Assembly (NCBI RefSeq): GCF_036588685.1
Contig: NC_086386.1
Coordinates: 14,528,931-14,592,930 of the forward strand
Length of the DNA: 64,000 nt
From: Mytilus trossulus
Taxonomy: Eukaryota > Mollusca > Bivalvia > Mytilida > Mytilidae
Direction of reading: 5' to 3'
How positions within the stretch are numbered: the first letter of the stretch is position 1; each line of letters begins with the position of its first letter. Made by a program: the position numbers and the translations under genes. Positions 25,290 to 37,100 of the stretch are shown in pieces. The notes below the pieces were generated by a model. The model ran no database searches. It was given only the letters and a program-made list of their open reading frames with translations, and had not been told where the DNA came from.

Positions 25290-25515
25290 ATTGTCTTAGG
25301 TCAGGAGTTTGGTATTCTGTAGTTGGTTTTCAAGTTATGGTTTTACACTAGTCACTTTTGGGACCCTTTACACCTTGATGTTCGGTGAGAGCTCATGCCG
25401 GCACGGTGTTGAAGACCGTACTTTGACCTATAATGGTTTACTTCTACAAATTACGACTTATATGAACAGGAGACTTTTCTCATTTACAGTTATACCACAT
25501 CTTCTTATATATTAA
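25290..25515 (+). repeat. Mussel retroelement tail (ACACTAGT subtype)
   Basis: Shares 'ggttttacactagtcacttt', a 'gttgaagaccgtac' block, 'cctataatggtttactt' and the end 'ataccacatcttctta' with copies at about 31870-32040 and 35390-35490. Confidence 0.75.
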
Positions 25516-25577
25516 TACAACACTGAGCCACCCAACCCATCCACTCCAATTACTCGTTTGTGAGGGCTGCCTAGAGT

Positions 25578-25740
25578 CAGAGGTGGATTTAGGGGGGGGG
25601 GGGGCTGGAGACCCGCCCCCCCCTTTTTGGAAAAAAATTGGTTGCTTATATAGGAGAATCATTGAAACGTGACTGGAGCCGGCCCCCTCTTAGGTCAGTC
25701 ATTGGCCCCCCACTTATGTAAATTTCTGGATCCGCCACTG
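25578..25740. mobile_element. CAGTGGCGGATCC-ended MITE, copy 2
   Basis: Left end 'cagaggtggatttagg', right end 'ctggatccgccactg', 163 bp, with G-rich and C-rich inner arms. Best preserved right end of the family in this window. Confidence 0.8.
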
Positions 25741-26125
25741 AGAGTGGTTACACCGGGCCAAAAATGCATCGGACTGAAACAACATACTGGTTGTGTGTAC
25801 ACTGACAATTAAAATAAAAATTAAAATAATGTATAAAATATTGTAAAAAATAATTTTTCATTTGAGTGCATTTACGTAACAATAACACAATGTAACCGTA
25901 GACATAAATATCATTGTTACACTCGTAAGTATTCTATGTAGTTCCTTAGTCAACCATTTGTCTGCATTCCGGCGATATAGCCTAAACTTCATTGTAACAA
26001 TAACTTTTTTACGACTTTTACATTTCAATGTAACCATAGCCAGTACCAAAATAAAATAGAAATTCAAATATTTCACAGACATCTTTATTTACAATATAAA
26101 AATAGGAAGACTGTTGAATGATTTT

Positions 26126-26205
26126 CAGTGGCGGATTCAGAGGGGGGCGTAGAGGGCGTACGCCCCCCCCCCCATTTTGCTCGGACTTTTTTTTTTTTTT
26201 TTTTG
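26126..26205. mobile_element. CAGTGGCGGATTC-ended MITE fragment
   Basis: It begins 'cagtggcggattcagagggg' with a following C-run and ends in a poly-T run instead of the expected right end, so it is truncated. Confidence 0.7.
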
Positions 26206-26778
26206 TAAAATGATTAATCAGACTAGACTTCGTGAACTTTGCCATTTCCCGAGTATTTAATTTTTATACGACAATTCTTTACTTATAAAGACATTTTTCG
26301 CTGGCCGGTATTTACTGATTGTCAAAGTCATGTGATTTGCTATGGTGGAGTTGACCAGTGCGTTGAAAAAACGGCACTCAGTCATTTTGAAATTCAAATT
26401 ACAGTAATACACATTGCTTAGGCTGAGGTTGTCATGACAATCAGGAAACCTTCAAAGCGACACAGGATTGAACAAGAACGTATTGACTTCTATTTCATTA
26501 TTCCACTAAACAGAAAGTAATGGTAAATACTCTATAGACTATTACACTCTCATGAAAAAAAAGTTCCACAATATTATTTACCTACGAAAACATGTTTAAC
26601 AAATTGAATAATGATCCCCAGTCAGTATAAGCTCTAGAAAGATTTCAAATCTCAGGTACGAACCATTTGATTTGAGGAGGCAGTCTGAGATATTTGAGAG
26701 AAAAAAAAATGACTTTCTGATTCTTTCCTTAAACAAAAGTTTTGGCCGTATCTGGATTGAAAACAATAGTCTTGTCCA

Positions 26779-26920
26779 CTTTTTTGCTGACTATGCGGTA
26801 TGGGCTTTGCTCATTGGTGGAGGCCGTACGGTGACCTATAGTTCTTAATTTGTGTGTCATTTTGGTCTCTTGTGGACAGTTGTCTCGTTGGCAATCATAC
26901 CACATCTTCTTCTTTATATT
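26779..26920 (+). repeat. Mussel retroelement 3' tail
   Basis: Runs from 'tgctgactatgcggtatggg' to 'caatcataccacatcttctt', a clean copy of the tail family also seen at 9.46-9.70 kb. Confidence 0.8.
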
Positions 26921-27916
26921 ATAAACGTACAAATGTATATCGGACAAAATATTTTTTATCAATATGGAAGTCTCACCATTCATCTCGCTTAGGCATAAAC
27001 AGTAGGAATACACTAACGTTAAAATATTTATTTTCACTTCGCATTCACCTTTGAATTAAATAATAAACACAAAATATTCATTCGAATGATAGTAAGATAT
27101 TATTATAGTTTTTTGTCAATTCAATGACAAAAATATACAACTTTCGTGCAAAAGAGGTATAGGACGGGGAGAAATCAAATGCATTACTCCAATTTTAAGG
27201 ATGTATACGGATTAAACATCATTTTATAGGAAATTATTGGCGTTAAAACTGGACCAATTCACTCAGAAACGTACAAATGTATCATAAAAATCCTTTGAAC
27301 CTTTATTTGTGTGTGATTCAACATTGTACTGTAAATCCCCCCGATGATGTCATTTATTTTATTATCATATCATTTGTACTTTTTCAATTATCTGAGTAAT
27401 ACAATTAAAGGACATGTTCGATCTTGATTACCAATATCAATATATATATATATATATATCAATAGTTTTTTTTAAATGTAGTTTATATAAATCTTATAAA
27501 AGAGTATCGGCCACCGAGCTTTCCCTCAAGCTACAAGTTGTGTGCAAAATTGTCAGATTTTGTATAGATTATACATGGCAAATCACATTTGGCTTGAATA
27601 GAATTTAATAAAAAAAAAGTCATCAATATTTTCAGGTTTGATTCCTAACTAGATAACAAATCATGAAAAATTATTGTACATTCCATAATGAAATTCCATG
27701 AAAACAATATGTATTTTGAATTATATCCCCTCATATATATTTTTCAATAAATGAATTAAAGTAGATATAATGTTAATTTGGAAAAATCATAATTCTTACA
27801 AATAATTTTCATGTCTGCATCAAACTTGTTAATTTCAGAAAAAAATGTACACCATATCATTTAAAATAATTGTTTTTTTTTTAACTTGGACCCCGATCTA
27901 TCTTGAAAAGGAAATA
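26921..27916. other. Downstream flank of reeler gene A
   Basis: AT-rich sequence with a TA microsatellite at about 27439-27459. It should hold the 3' untranslated region of gene A (minus strand), but I see no confident polyadenylation signal close to the stop codon. Confidence 0.4.
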
Positions 27917-28118
27917 TTAATTTAGAATGTGCATGATATACAGCGCAAACATTGTCCCAATGAGTCCTGCGTAGCCTGTAGTCAGCGCTGAAGACGCACT
28001 TGTCGCTCTTGTAGTCTTAGTTGTGGCAACAGTTGTTGTGGTGGACGGTGTAGATTGTTGAATTGATGTTGATACAATGTTGTTCCAGAAAGTCTGAAAG
28101 TCCTGCACCACTGTGGCT
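27917..28118 (-). CDS. Gene A coding exon 4 (linker and hydrophobic tail)
   Basis: Acceptor TATTTGTAG|AGCC. It encodes T-A-T-V-V, an F-W-N-N-I element shared with the paralogues, a T/S-rich stretch and the hydrophobic C-terminus, with stop TAA at 27919-27917. Confidence 0.85.
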
Positions 28119-31100
28119 CTACAAATAAATCAATATCAGATGAGGTTTTTTATTCAAGTAAATTGTTCCTTGTAAAACAACTTTTAGACATTGTATAAAA
28201 AAACTATAATAATTGAAAGAATTCAATTTCTTAAGACATACACAATTATATAAATAGCCAATATAATGCGACACCTGTTATGTTAAAGGATAGACGCGAG
28301 AATGAATTCGAAATAGTAGATACTCTTATCTAAATGGATTAAGACTGTGAGATCGTTGATTCAAATCAGAATTGAGAAACTGAATGGTCTATCAGTATCT
28401 ATGCTACGTCAATCTTTAACAATTCTTTTTTCGATGCTTCATTTTAAAGAGTTATCAAGTAACACTCCAATAGTCAATGACACACAGAGTATACAAGACA
28501 CTACATACGAAGAACTTGACCGTGTTATCACGCAGGACGAAATTTTGAAATGTATTTCCAAATTGAAACGTGGGAAAAGTCATGGAATTGACGGAATTCT
28601 GAACGAAATGTTAATTGAATATAAGGATGTGCTGATTCCGTTCTTAGAGGAAATGTTCAACAGGGTATTGTCTTCTGGTTACTTTCCGACAACATGGACA
28701 GTTGCGATACTTGTTCCAGTTTTTAAAAAAGGCGATCCGTCTGATCCTGTAAATTATCGCGGCATAAGTTTGGTTAGTAATTTGGCCAAATTGTTCACAT
28801 CCATTATGAATATGAGATTATTACTTTGGTCCGATACCTATGACATTATAACTGATGCACAGTTTGGATTTCGTCCGGGCAACAGTACAGTTGATGCGAT
28901 GTTTAGTTTATTAACTGTCATTCAAAAAACACTCTCCAGTAAGAATCGTTTGTATTGCTGTTTTGTAGACTACAAACAGGCGTTTGATACAATAAGTAAA
29001 CTGAATTTATGGTTGAAATTGTCAAAAATTGGTATAACAGGGAAACTTTTATCATTACTAAAATCAATGTATTCAAATGTAAAATCATGTGTACGAATTG
29101 ATGGTTTTTATTCAGAGCAGTTCACGAGTACAGTTGGCTTAATGCAAGGGGAAGTACTCTCTCCAATCCTTTTTTCATTGTACGTGAACGATTTTGAAAT
29201 GGAATTTTTAAATAACGGTAATGTACCGTATGAAGTACAAGAATTGTCTCTATTTTTGCTTATGTATGCCGATGATATGATACTATTTTCTGATTCTGTA
29301 AAATGTTTACAAGATATGTTGGACACACTTTTATTGTACACCCAAAAATGGGGTTTAACTGTGAACAATGCTAAAACAAAAATTATGGTATTTAGAAATG
29401 GTGGTAATGTGAGGGTTGAAGAAAAGTGGTATTTTGATGGTAGTGTTATTGACATTGTTGATGAATTTTGTTATTTAGGTATTCTGTTGAATTATAACGG
29501 AAAATTTTTGAAAACTCAAAAACAATTAGCTGAGCAAGGCAGGAAAGCTGTATTTGCCTTGAAATCAAAAGTTTCATCTTTATATTTGAATGTTTTCACG
29601 TACCTTAATTTGTTTGATACATATATAAGTAGTATGTTATGCTATGGCAGTGAGATATGGGGCTTTCATAAAGCTCCGAATATTGAAAAAGTTCAGTTAG
29701 ATTTTTGCAAAAATATTTTAGGTGTCAAACAATGTACAACGAATGTAATGGTGTATTATGAACTTGGTAGATATCCTTTGATATATTATAGATTGTATAA
29801 TATTATAAGATACTGGTTTAAACTTTTATCAACTAATAATTGTATTCTTGAAAATTGTTACAAAGAGCAGGTACGGAATCAATGTAATAACAGAAATAGT
29901 TGGATTTATCAACTGAAGTATTTATTGTTTAATTTGGGTCTGAATGACTTCTGGTATAACCAAGATAATTTAGTTGTAAATGACACTCTTAAGTATTTTG
30001 TCAAAACTAGAATATTTGATCAAGCTTATCAATATTTGAATCAATTATTGGATGGCTCGCCAAAGTGTTTTTTATATAAATACTGTGTAAATAATGTTCG
30101 TTTACAATTTTACCTTACTAAACATGTGAATTTTAGAGTGTATCTAACTAGAATAAGATTGTCTTCACATAACTTACTTGTTGAAACAGGACGATATCAC
30201 GGGGTTAATAGATCAGAAAGAAAATGCACTCTCTGTACTTTAAATACGATAGAAGACGAGTTTCATTTTATTTTACAGTGTGATTGTTATAATGAAATTA
30301 GGAGGCAGTATATTAAGCCATATTATTATAAGCGTCCATCGTCATTTAAGCTTATACAGTTGTTGGGCACAGAAAATGTAAAAGACATATGTAACCTTTG
30401 TAAATATCTTTTCCATGCATTTAAACGTAGAACAGACATGTTATAAGTTACCAATACTTAATATAGAGTATTACTCTTCTCGGATGTATTCATTTATTAG
30501 TTATGTATATGTTTTGTGTATTTATTTATGATATATTGTATTTGCATATATATTATATTTGTACTGATGAGCATCATTTGCTCAAAGTAATAAAGAATTG
30601 AATTGAATATTGACAACATATTTGTTACGTTTGGAGGACGTTTTTTTTCAACAGACAATCGACATTCCCATCATACGCAACTGTGCCCCTCTTCTTGCCG
30701 AATAGTTCCTTTATTCTTATCAGGTTGACGTCATACAAGAACTTCTAGGAAAGAAAGAAGAGAAGTTAGCAATATCCTTTAACTTTACTTTCCGCTAAAT
30801 AGATGATGTTCTCTCACTAGTAATTCAAAATTTGGTGACTATGTTGAACACATTCCGCTAAATAGATGATGTTCTCTCACTAATAATTCAAAATTTGGTG
30901 ACTCTGTTGAACACATCTTTCTAATCGAAGATGAGACAAAGGATACAACATATACAGTAAGTCTGCCTCATATCTTGACATCCATCTAGAAATTGACAAT
31001 GAAGGTAGGTAGAAAACAAAAAATATACGACACAAAAGATGATTCAGTTTCTCAATTGTGAACTTTACATTTCTATGTAGCAACATTCCAGCAGCGCCTG

Positions 31101-34100
31101 TATACGGAGTGCATATCTCTAAACGAATATGATGTTCCCGGGCTTGCATTCTCTAGGTTATCATCATTTCCTCGGTAGAGGGATGCTGAACACAAGACAG
31201 CTGTTAGACAAAGGGTTCCAATTGGTGAATCGAAGTTGAAACGCCATCACGTGTTGGTTGATCATTACGGAATATCCGTTTCACGAGATCAGATATGTTC
31301 CTTATGTCATAACTACAACCCCGTTCATTTTCCACGAATGTGACCTACCGAATTAGAATATCTACCGGGTTTTCCCATAATAACATGAGCAACACGACGG
31401 GTGTCACATGTCGAGCAGGATCTACTTACCCTTTTGATCACCTGAGATCGGCCCAAGTTTATGGTGTGATTCGTGTTTCTAAGTCCTTGGTAGGGACTCT
31501 GTGGGATTTTTATAGAGGTATTTCATATTTAATATCCATGTGTTATTTGAATGAACCCTATGACAGAAGAAGTTTAAGGCACATGGTTTCAGAAAATCAT
31601 TTGATCTTTGACCCCTAACACGTGTCGGACTTTGATGTCGATTCAATTTTTCTCTGTCAAAATTTCTTTCCTTAATGCAAACTGAAGGTACATATACAAA
31701 AAGTGTGAAAATATGGATCACTTGCCGTTTGATTAAGGACTTTCCGTTTGAATTTTTTTTAGTATTTTTGGGATTTTACTTTTGAATACATTGTGTTTTA
31801 AAACTCTCTTTATGTGTACTTAAATCGTATGTTGTGGTCATCAGCTTTTTCAAATGATTAAATAAAGACATGGTTTTACACTAGTAATTTTGGGGCCCTT
31901 TATAGCTTGTTGTTCGGTGTGAGCCAAGGCTCCGTGTTGAAGGCCGTACATTGACCTATAATGGTTTACTTTTTAAAAAATCGTATTTGGATGGAGAGTT
32001 GTCTCATTGACACTCACACCCCATCTTCCTATATCTATATTCAGGGATTATGCAAAACAGATCCTTTTCTATGTTGTGTCTTGTGTACTTTTTTTTTGTC
32101 TGTCTTCTTTCTATGCCCCACCTACGATAGTAGAGGGGCATTATGTTTTCTGGTCTGTGTGTCCGTTCGTCCGTTCGTTCGTCCGTCCGTCCGTCTGTTC
32201 GTTCGTCCGTCTGTTACACTTCAGCTTAAAGTTTTTGGTCAAGGTAGTTTTTGATGAAGTTGAAGTTCAATCAACTTGAAACTTAGTATACATGTTCCCT
32301 TTGAAAAGATCATTCTAATTTTAATGCCAAATTAGAGAATTTATTCCAATTTCACGGTCCAGTAAACATAGAAAATGATAGGGCGAGTGGGGCATCCGTG
32401 TACTATGGACACATTCTTGTTTAGCCATGGCATCGTCAGTTAATTTTCGAGCTATGACTTTGAGTTTCCCTACGGTAGCTTCGCCCTTCTTTTATAGATT
32501 TTTTTAATATTAAGGTTTATAGAAATTCTTTTCTGAAGTGTCTGTGGTGACTATTCTCATAAAGATACGTACGTTATTATGACGTTTCCAACAGGTTGCG
32601 ACGGGGGAGTCCAGATCGCTTGTATATCTGTCTTACTATCATTACTAGTATGGGTTATTGCAGCACCATTCTGTAAGTCAATTAAATTATATGAATCGCA
32701 CCGTGTTAACACATTCATGGTGTTAGTTAAAACAAGCAAAATTCAAGTTGAATGAACATTTAATTTAGCTACGAATAAGTTTTGTTTATAAAGGCTCACT
32801 ATAGAAACGGTGTTTCGCTAATAGTAATCTGTTTGATATAATAAAATAAACCCAAATAATCCCCAACACATTGTTGATGTATAATTGGCTTGCAAGTCAC
32901 ACCAAATTTTCACTTTTTTATTTACCAAAATGTACGGTCTATCGATAATAAGGTTTTGGCATTGAAGCAGATAGTGTTTTTCTCTGATTTTTAACGACGT
33001 TTTTACACTTAATCCATTGGGTGACTACTAATTGATATTTAAACCAAAAAAGAACATACAACAGAACTAGAGGCTCTTAAGAGCCTGTGTCGCTCACCTT
33101 GGTTTATGTGAATATTAAACAAAGGAAGCAGATGGATTCATGACAAAATTGTGTTTTGGTGATGGTGATGTGTTTGTAAATCTTACTGTAATAAACTGTC
33201 TTGCTGCTTACAATTATCTCTATCTATAATGAACTTGGCCCAGTAGTTTCAGTGGAAAATGTTAATAAAAATTTACCAATTTTATGAAAAGTGTTAAAAA
33301 TTGACTATAAAGGACAATTACTCCTTAGGGGGTCAATTGACCATTTTGGTTATGTTGACTTATTTGTCAATCCTACTTTGCTGAACATTATTGATGTTTA
33401 CAGTTTATCTCTATCTATAATAATATTCAAGATAATAACCAAAAACAGCAAAATTTCCTTAAAATTACCAATTCAGGGGCAGCAACCCAACAAAGGGTTG
33501 TCCGATTCGTCCGAAAATATCAGGGCAGATAGATCTTGACCTGATAAACAATTAAACCCCGTCAGATTTGCTCTAAATGTTTTGGTTTTTGAGTTATAAG
33601 CCAAAAACTGCATTTTACCCCTATGTTCTATTTTTAGCCATGGAGGCCATCTTGGTTGGTTGACCGATTCACGCCACACATTTTTTAAACTAGATACCCC
33701 AATAATGATTGTGGCCAAGTTTGGATTAATTTGGCCCAAAAGTTTCAGAGGAGAAGATTTTTGTAAAAGATAACTTAGATTTACGAAAAATGTTTAAAAA
33801 TTGACTATAAAGGGCAATAACTCCTAAAGGGGTCAACTGACCATTTCGGTCATGTTGACTTATTTGTTAATCTTACTTTGCTGAACATTATTGCTGTTTA
33901 CAGTTTATCTCTATCTATAATAATATTCAAGATAATAACCAAAAACAGCAAAATTTCCTTAAAATTACCAATTCAGGGGCAGCAACCCAACAAAGGGTTG
34001 TCTGATTCGTCTGAAAATTTCAGGGCAGATAGATCTTGACCTGATAAACAATTAAACCCCATGTCAGATTTGCTCTAAATGCTTTGGTTTTTGAGTTATA

Positions 34101-37100
34101 AGCCAAAAACTGCATTTTACCCCTATGTTCTATTTTTAGCCGTGGCGGCCATCTTGGTTTGTTGACCGGGTCACGCCACACATTTTTTAAACTAGATACT
34201 CCAATTATGATTGTGGTCAAGTTTGGTTTAATTTGGCCCAGTAGTTTCAGAGGAGAAGATTTTTCTAAAAGCTAACGACGATGGACGACGACGACGACGG
34301 ACGACGGACGACGACGACGGACGACGGACGCCAAGTGATGGGAAAAGCTCACTTGGCCCTTCGGGCCAGGTGGGCTAAAAAAGTATAGAAAAAGCGCATT
34401 TCATACTATTTAAAACGGTATAATACTTAACAAAAACAAATGTACAAGCAACGCATGTACAAGCAAACAAAGTGTCATAGAATCGTCGATAAATTCAATT
34501 TATCTAGACAGTTTTAATTGATATGGTTGTACTGTAGAAGTTAACTAAATACATGGTTACACTCTAGTAGTTAACTTGCCACATTGCCACACTGTAGAAG
34601 TTGGCTTTCAGCAGTTGTAATGACGGTGAAAGTTCCCACTGTTTGCTGACGGTTTTCAGTCCACATCTGTATCAGGAAACCTTTAAATGTCGTGCCACTA
34701 ACACCCTTCAAAGTCACTGTAATAAAAAAAAAATCTATCAATAACAAACGAAGATATGCAATATGCAGACTTTGAGACAACTATTCATCAAGATTATAAC
34801 ACAACCCGGTTTTAACTACACCATGACAGTAATTGAAAAACAAATTCATAAAAATGAATAAGTAATAATAATTGATTACTGAACGACGAAGACGACAACT
34901 TCTATAGGTAACCGATTATGAAGTCCGGTAAGTGTAAAGTGAAAAAGCTGACAAAGATTGGAAATTCACAAAACTAAATTCGTTCATTACTTTTTACTTT
35001 TTCTTTTTTTTTCTATCATAGAAAAGTCGGGTGGTGGTTTGATCTGAGTTCGTAGTGTGCAACTTGAAAGTCACACAATTCCAACATATTTCATTACATA
35101 CACAATAGATTCAGTGTATGTTTACTTGTGTTTTAATATGTCTTTGATTGAGTTACATGTAAGCCATTATTTCAATTTTTTTTTTATATTGTGTCTTTCT
35201 ATGTTGTTATGTAACACTTAAGGGTATTTTGTCGGGTAAGGATGAAGGTTGGTACATGTTCATATTAAAACATTTAAATCCGCTGCATTTGTTTGCACCT
35301 TTCCTAAGTCAGGAACCTGGTGTTCAGTGGTTGCCGTTTGTTGGTGTGGTTCATAAGTGTTTCTTGTTTCTTGTTATTTTTATAAAGATCAGACCGTTGG
35401 TTTACCGACTTGAGTTTAATGATTTACTTTTACAATTTGTGACACGGATTAATAGTTGTCTCATTGACACTCATACCACATCTTCTGATATCTATTGCAA
35501 AACTACACGAGGATCGTTTATATATATTTATATATATAAGTACGTCTGAGTCGGTGACAACTCTACAACAGATTTATCCATCAATGATGGTGATACATGG
35601 CTGTGTACATAATGTATTTAGTACTCGTCTAAACATCAACCCAACAATGTTAGATCTGTAAATTTGCTTTCGCAAAGGAGTAGGTCCGGTAAGGACCGAT
35701 TTTGGCCTCAAATTTCATGTTCATCTGACGAAAGATTTTGACCTCTTTTTTAACACTTAAGTGTCTATTTTATTTGAATCAATTAGTTGATGTGAAAGAT
35801 TTTAACTGATTTAGTCATATAAAAACGCACCGATTCAAGCTGAAATATGAAAAATCTACCAAATATGCCGAAAAGTGTCATTTTTCAGATGGATTTTGTC
35901 AAAAATGAAAGTGGCCGCATCCATGTTCATCTTCAACATTTATATATATGTTATGTATTATAATAAAATACAACTTACATTTCAATATAAAGGATGAACA
36001 CGAATGCGGCCACTTTCGTTTTACACGAAAACCGTCTAAAATTTAACTCAAATGCTAGAATTGTGAAGATTTCAGTAATTTAGCATGACTTAATGGTGCT
36101 AGTTCCCGATAAATGTGCATTGTATTGTCAAAATCAGCCCAAATTATGTTGCAGAAGCATTCTACTGTCCAATAAATAACTAAAAGTTTACATTTTAACA
36201 ATTTTGTAAAAGTGCTATATTTTGGGGCCAAAAAAAGGTCTTACTGGTCCTACTCCTTTGTTGTTCTTCCCTCGCCGACACCAAATCGCCTGCACTGCAG
36301 CCGTCCCGCTAGACCACACGACCACCTAGGCTCTACCTAGGTGGTCGTGTGGTCTAGCGGGACGGCTGCAGTGCAGTTCTACCTAGGTGGTCGCGTGGTC
36401 TAGCGGGAAGGCTGCAGTGCAGGCGATTATATATATATACAACTCGTCTAAACATCAACCCAACAATGTTAGATCTGTAAATTTGCTTTCGCATTTGTTG
36501 TTCTCCCCTCGCCGGGATTCGAACCCATGCTACTGTGATATCGTGACAACAAACCGCCTGCACTTCAGCCGTCCCGCTAGACCACACGACCACCTGGGCT
36601 CTACAAAAATAAAGCTTTCAGTGGCCGTGTGTTACCTTTCCACGTCAGTTTTAATCTAGCGGCGTACTACAGTACATGATATATAAGGCATGGAGATGTT
36701 ATTGTTACAGATCAGCTAAATTATTTATAGTAAATGATCCTACAAATTAATGTAAGATACAGTCACAGAAAATAATTATATTTATAAGTACGTCTGAGTC
36801 AGTGACAACTCTACAACAACAAATTAATGTAAGATACAGTCACAGAAAATAATTATATTTATAAGTACGTCTGAGTCAGTGACAACTCTACAACAGATTT
36901 ATCCATCAAATCGCCATAAATGATGGTATATATATATGCTTGTAAGAGTAAATTTTCAAGTGCAAGAGAAAAGCTTGTACAATCAAAACTATATCTCTTT
37001 CAGTTGTGCCATGGGTTTCCCTTAAAAGCAAGAAATTATATCATTTTGCATTATATTTATAGACTTTTGGGTTTTACACCAATAATTCAGAGTAACTGCA

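Noticed and set aside
29108-29455. 115-residue minus-strand frame
   Set aside because: Antisense shadow of the LINE reverse transcriptase.
36500-36597. Functional tRNA gene on the minus strand
   Set aside because: Box B is good, but stems and anticodon loop do not form a normal tRNA and the sequence continues into SINE body copies.
36354-36659. Proteins on both strands with VWSSG / PARPHDHLG words
   Set aside because: These are translations of the tRNA-like SINE heads.
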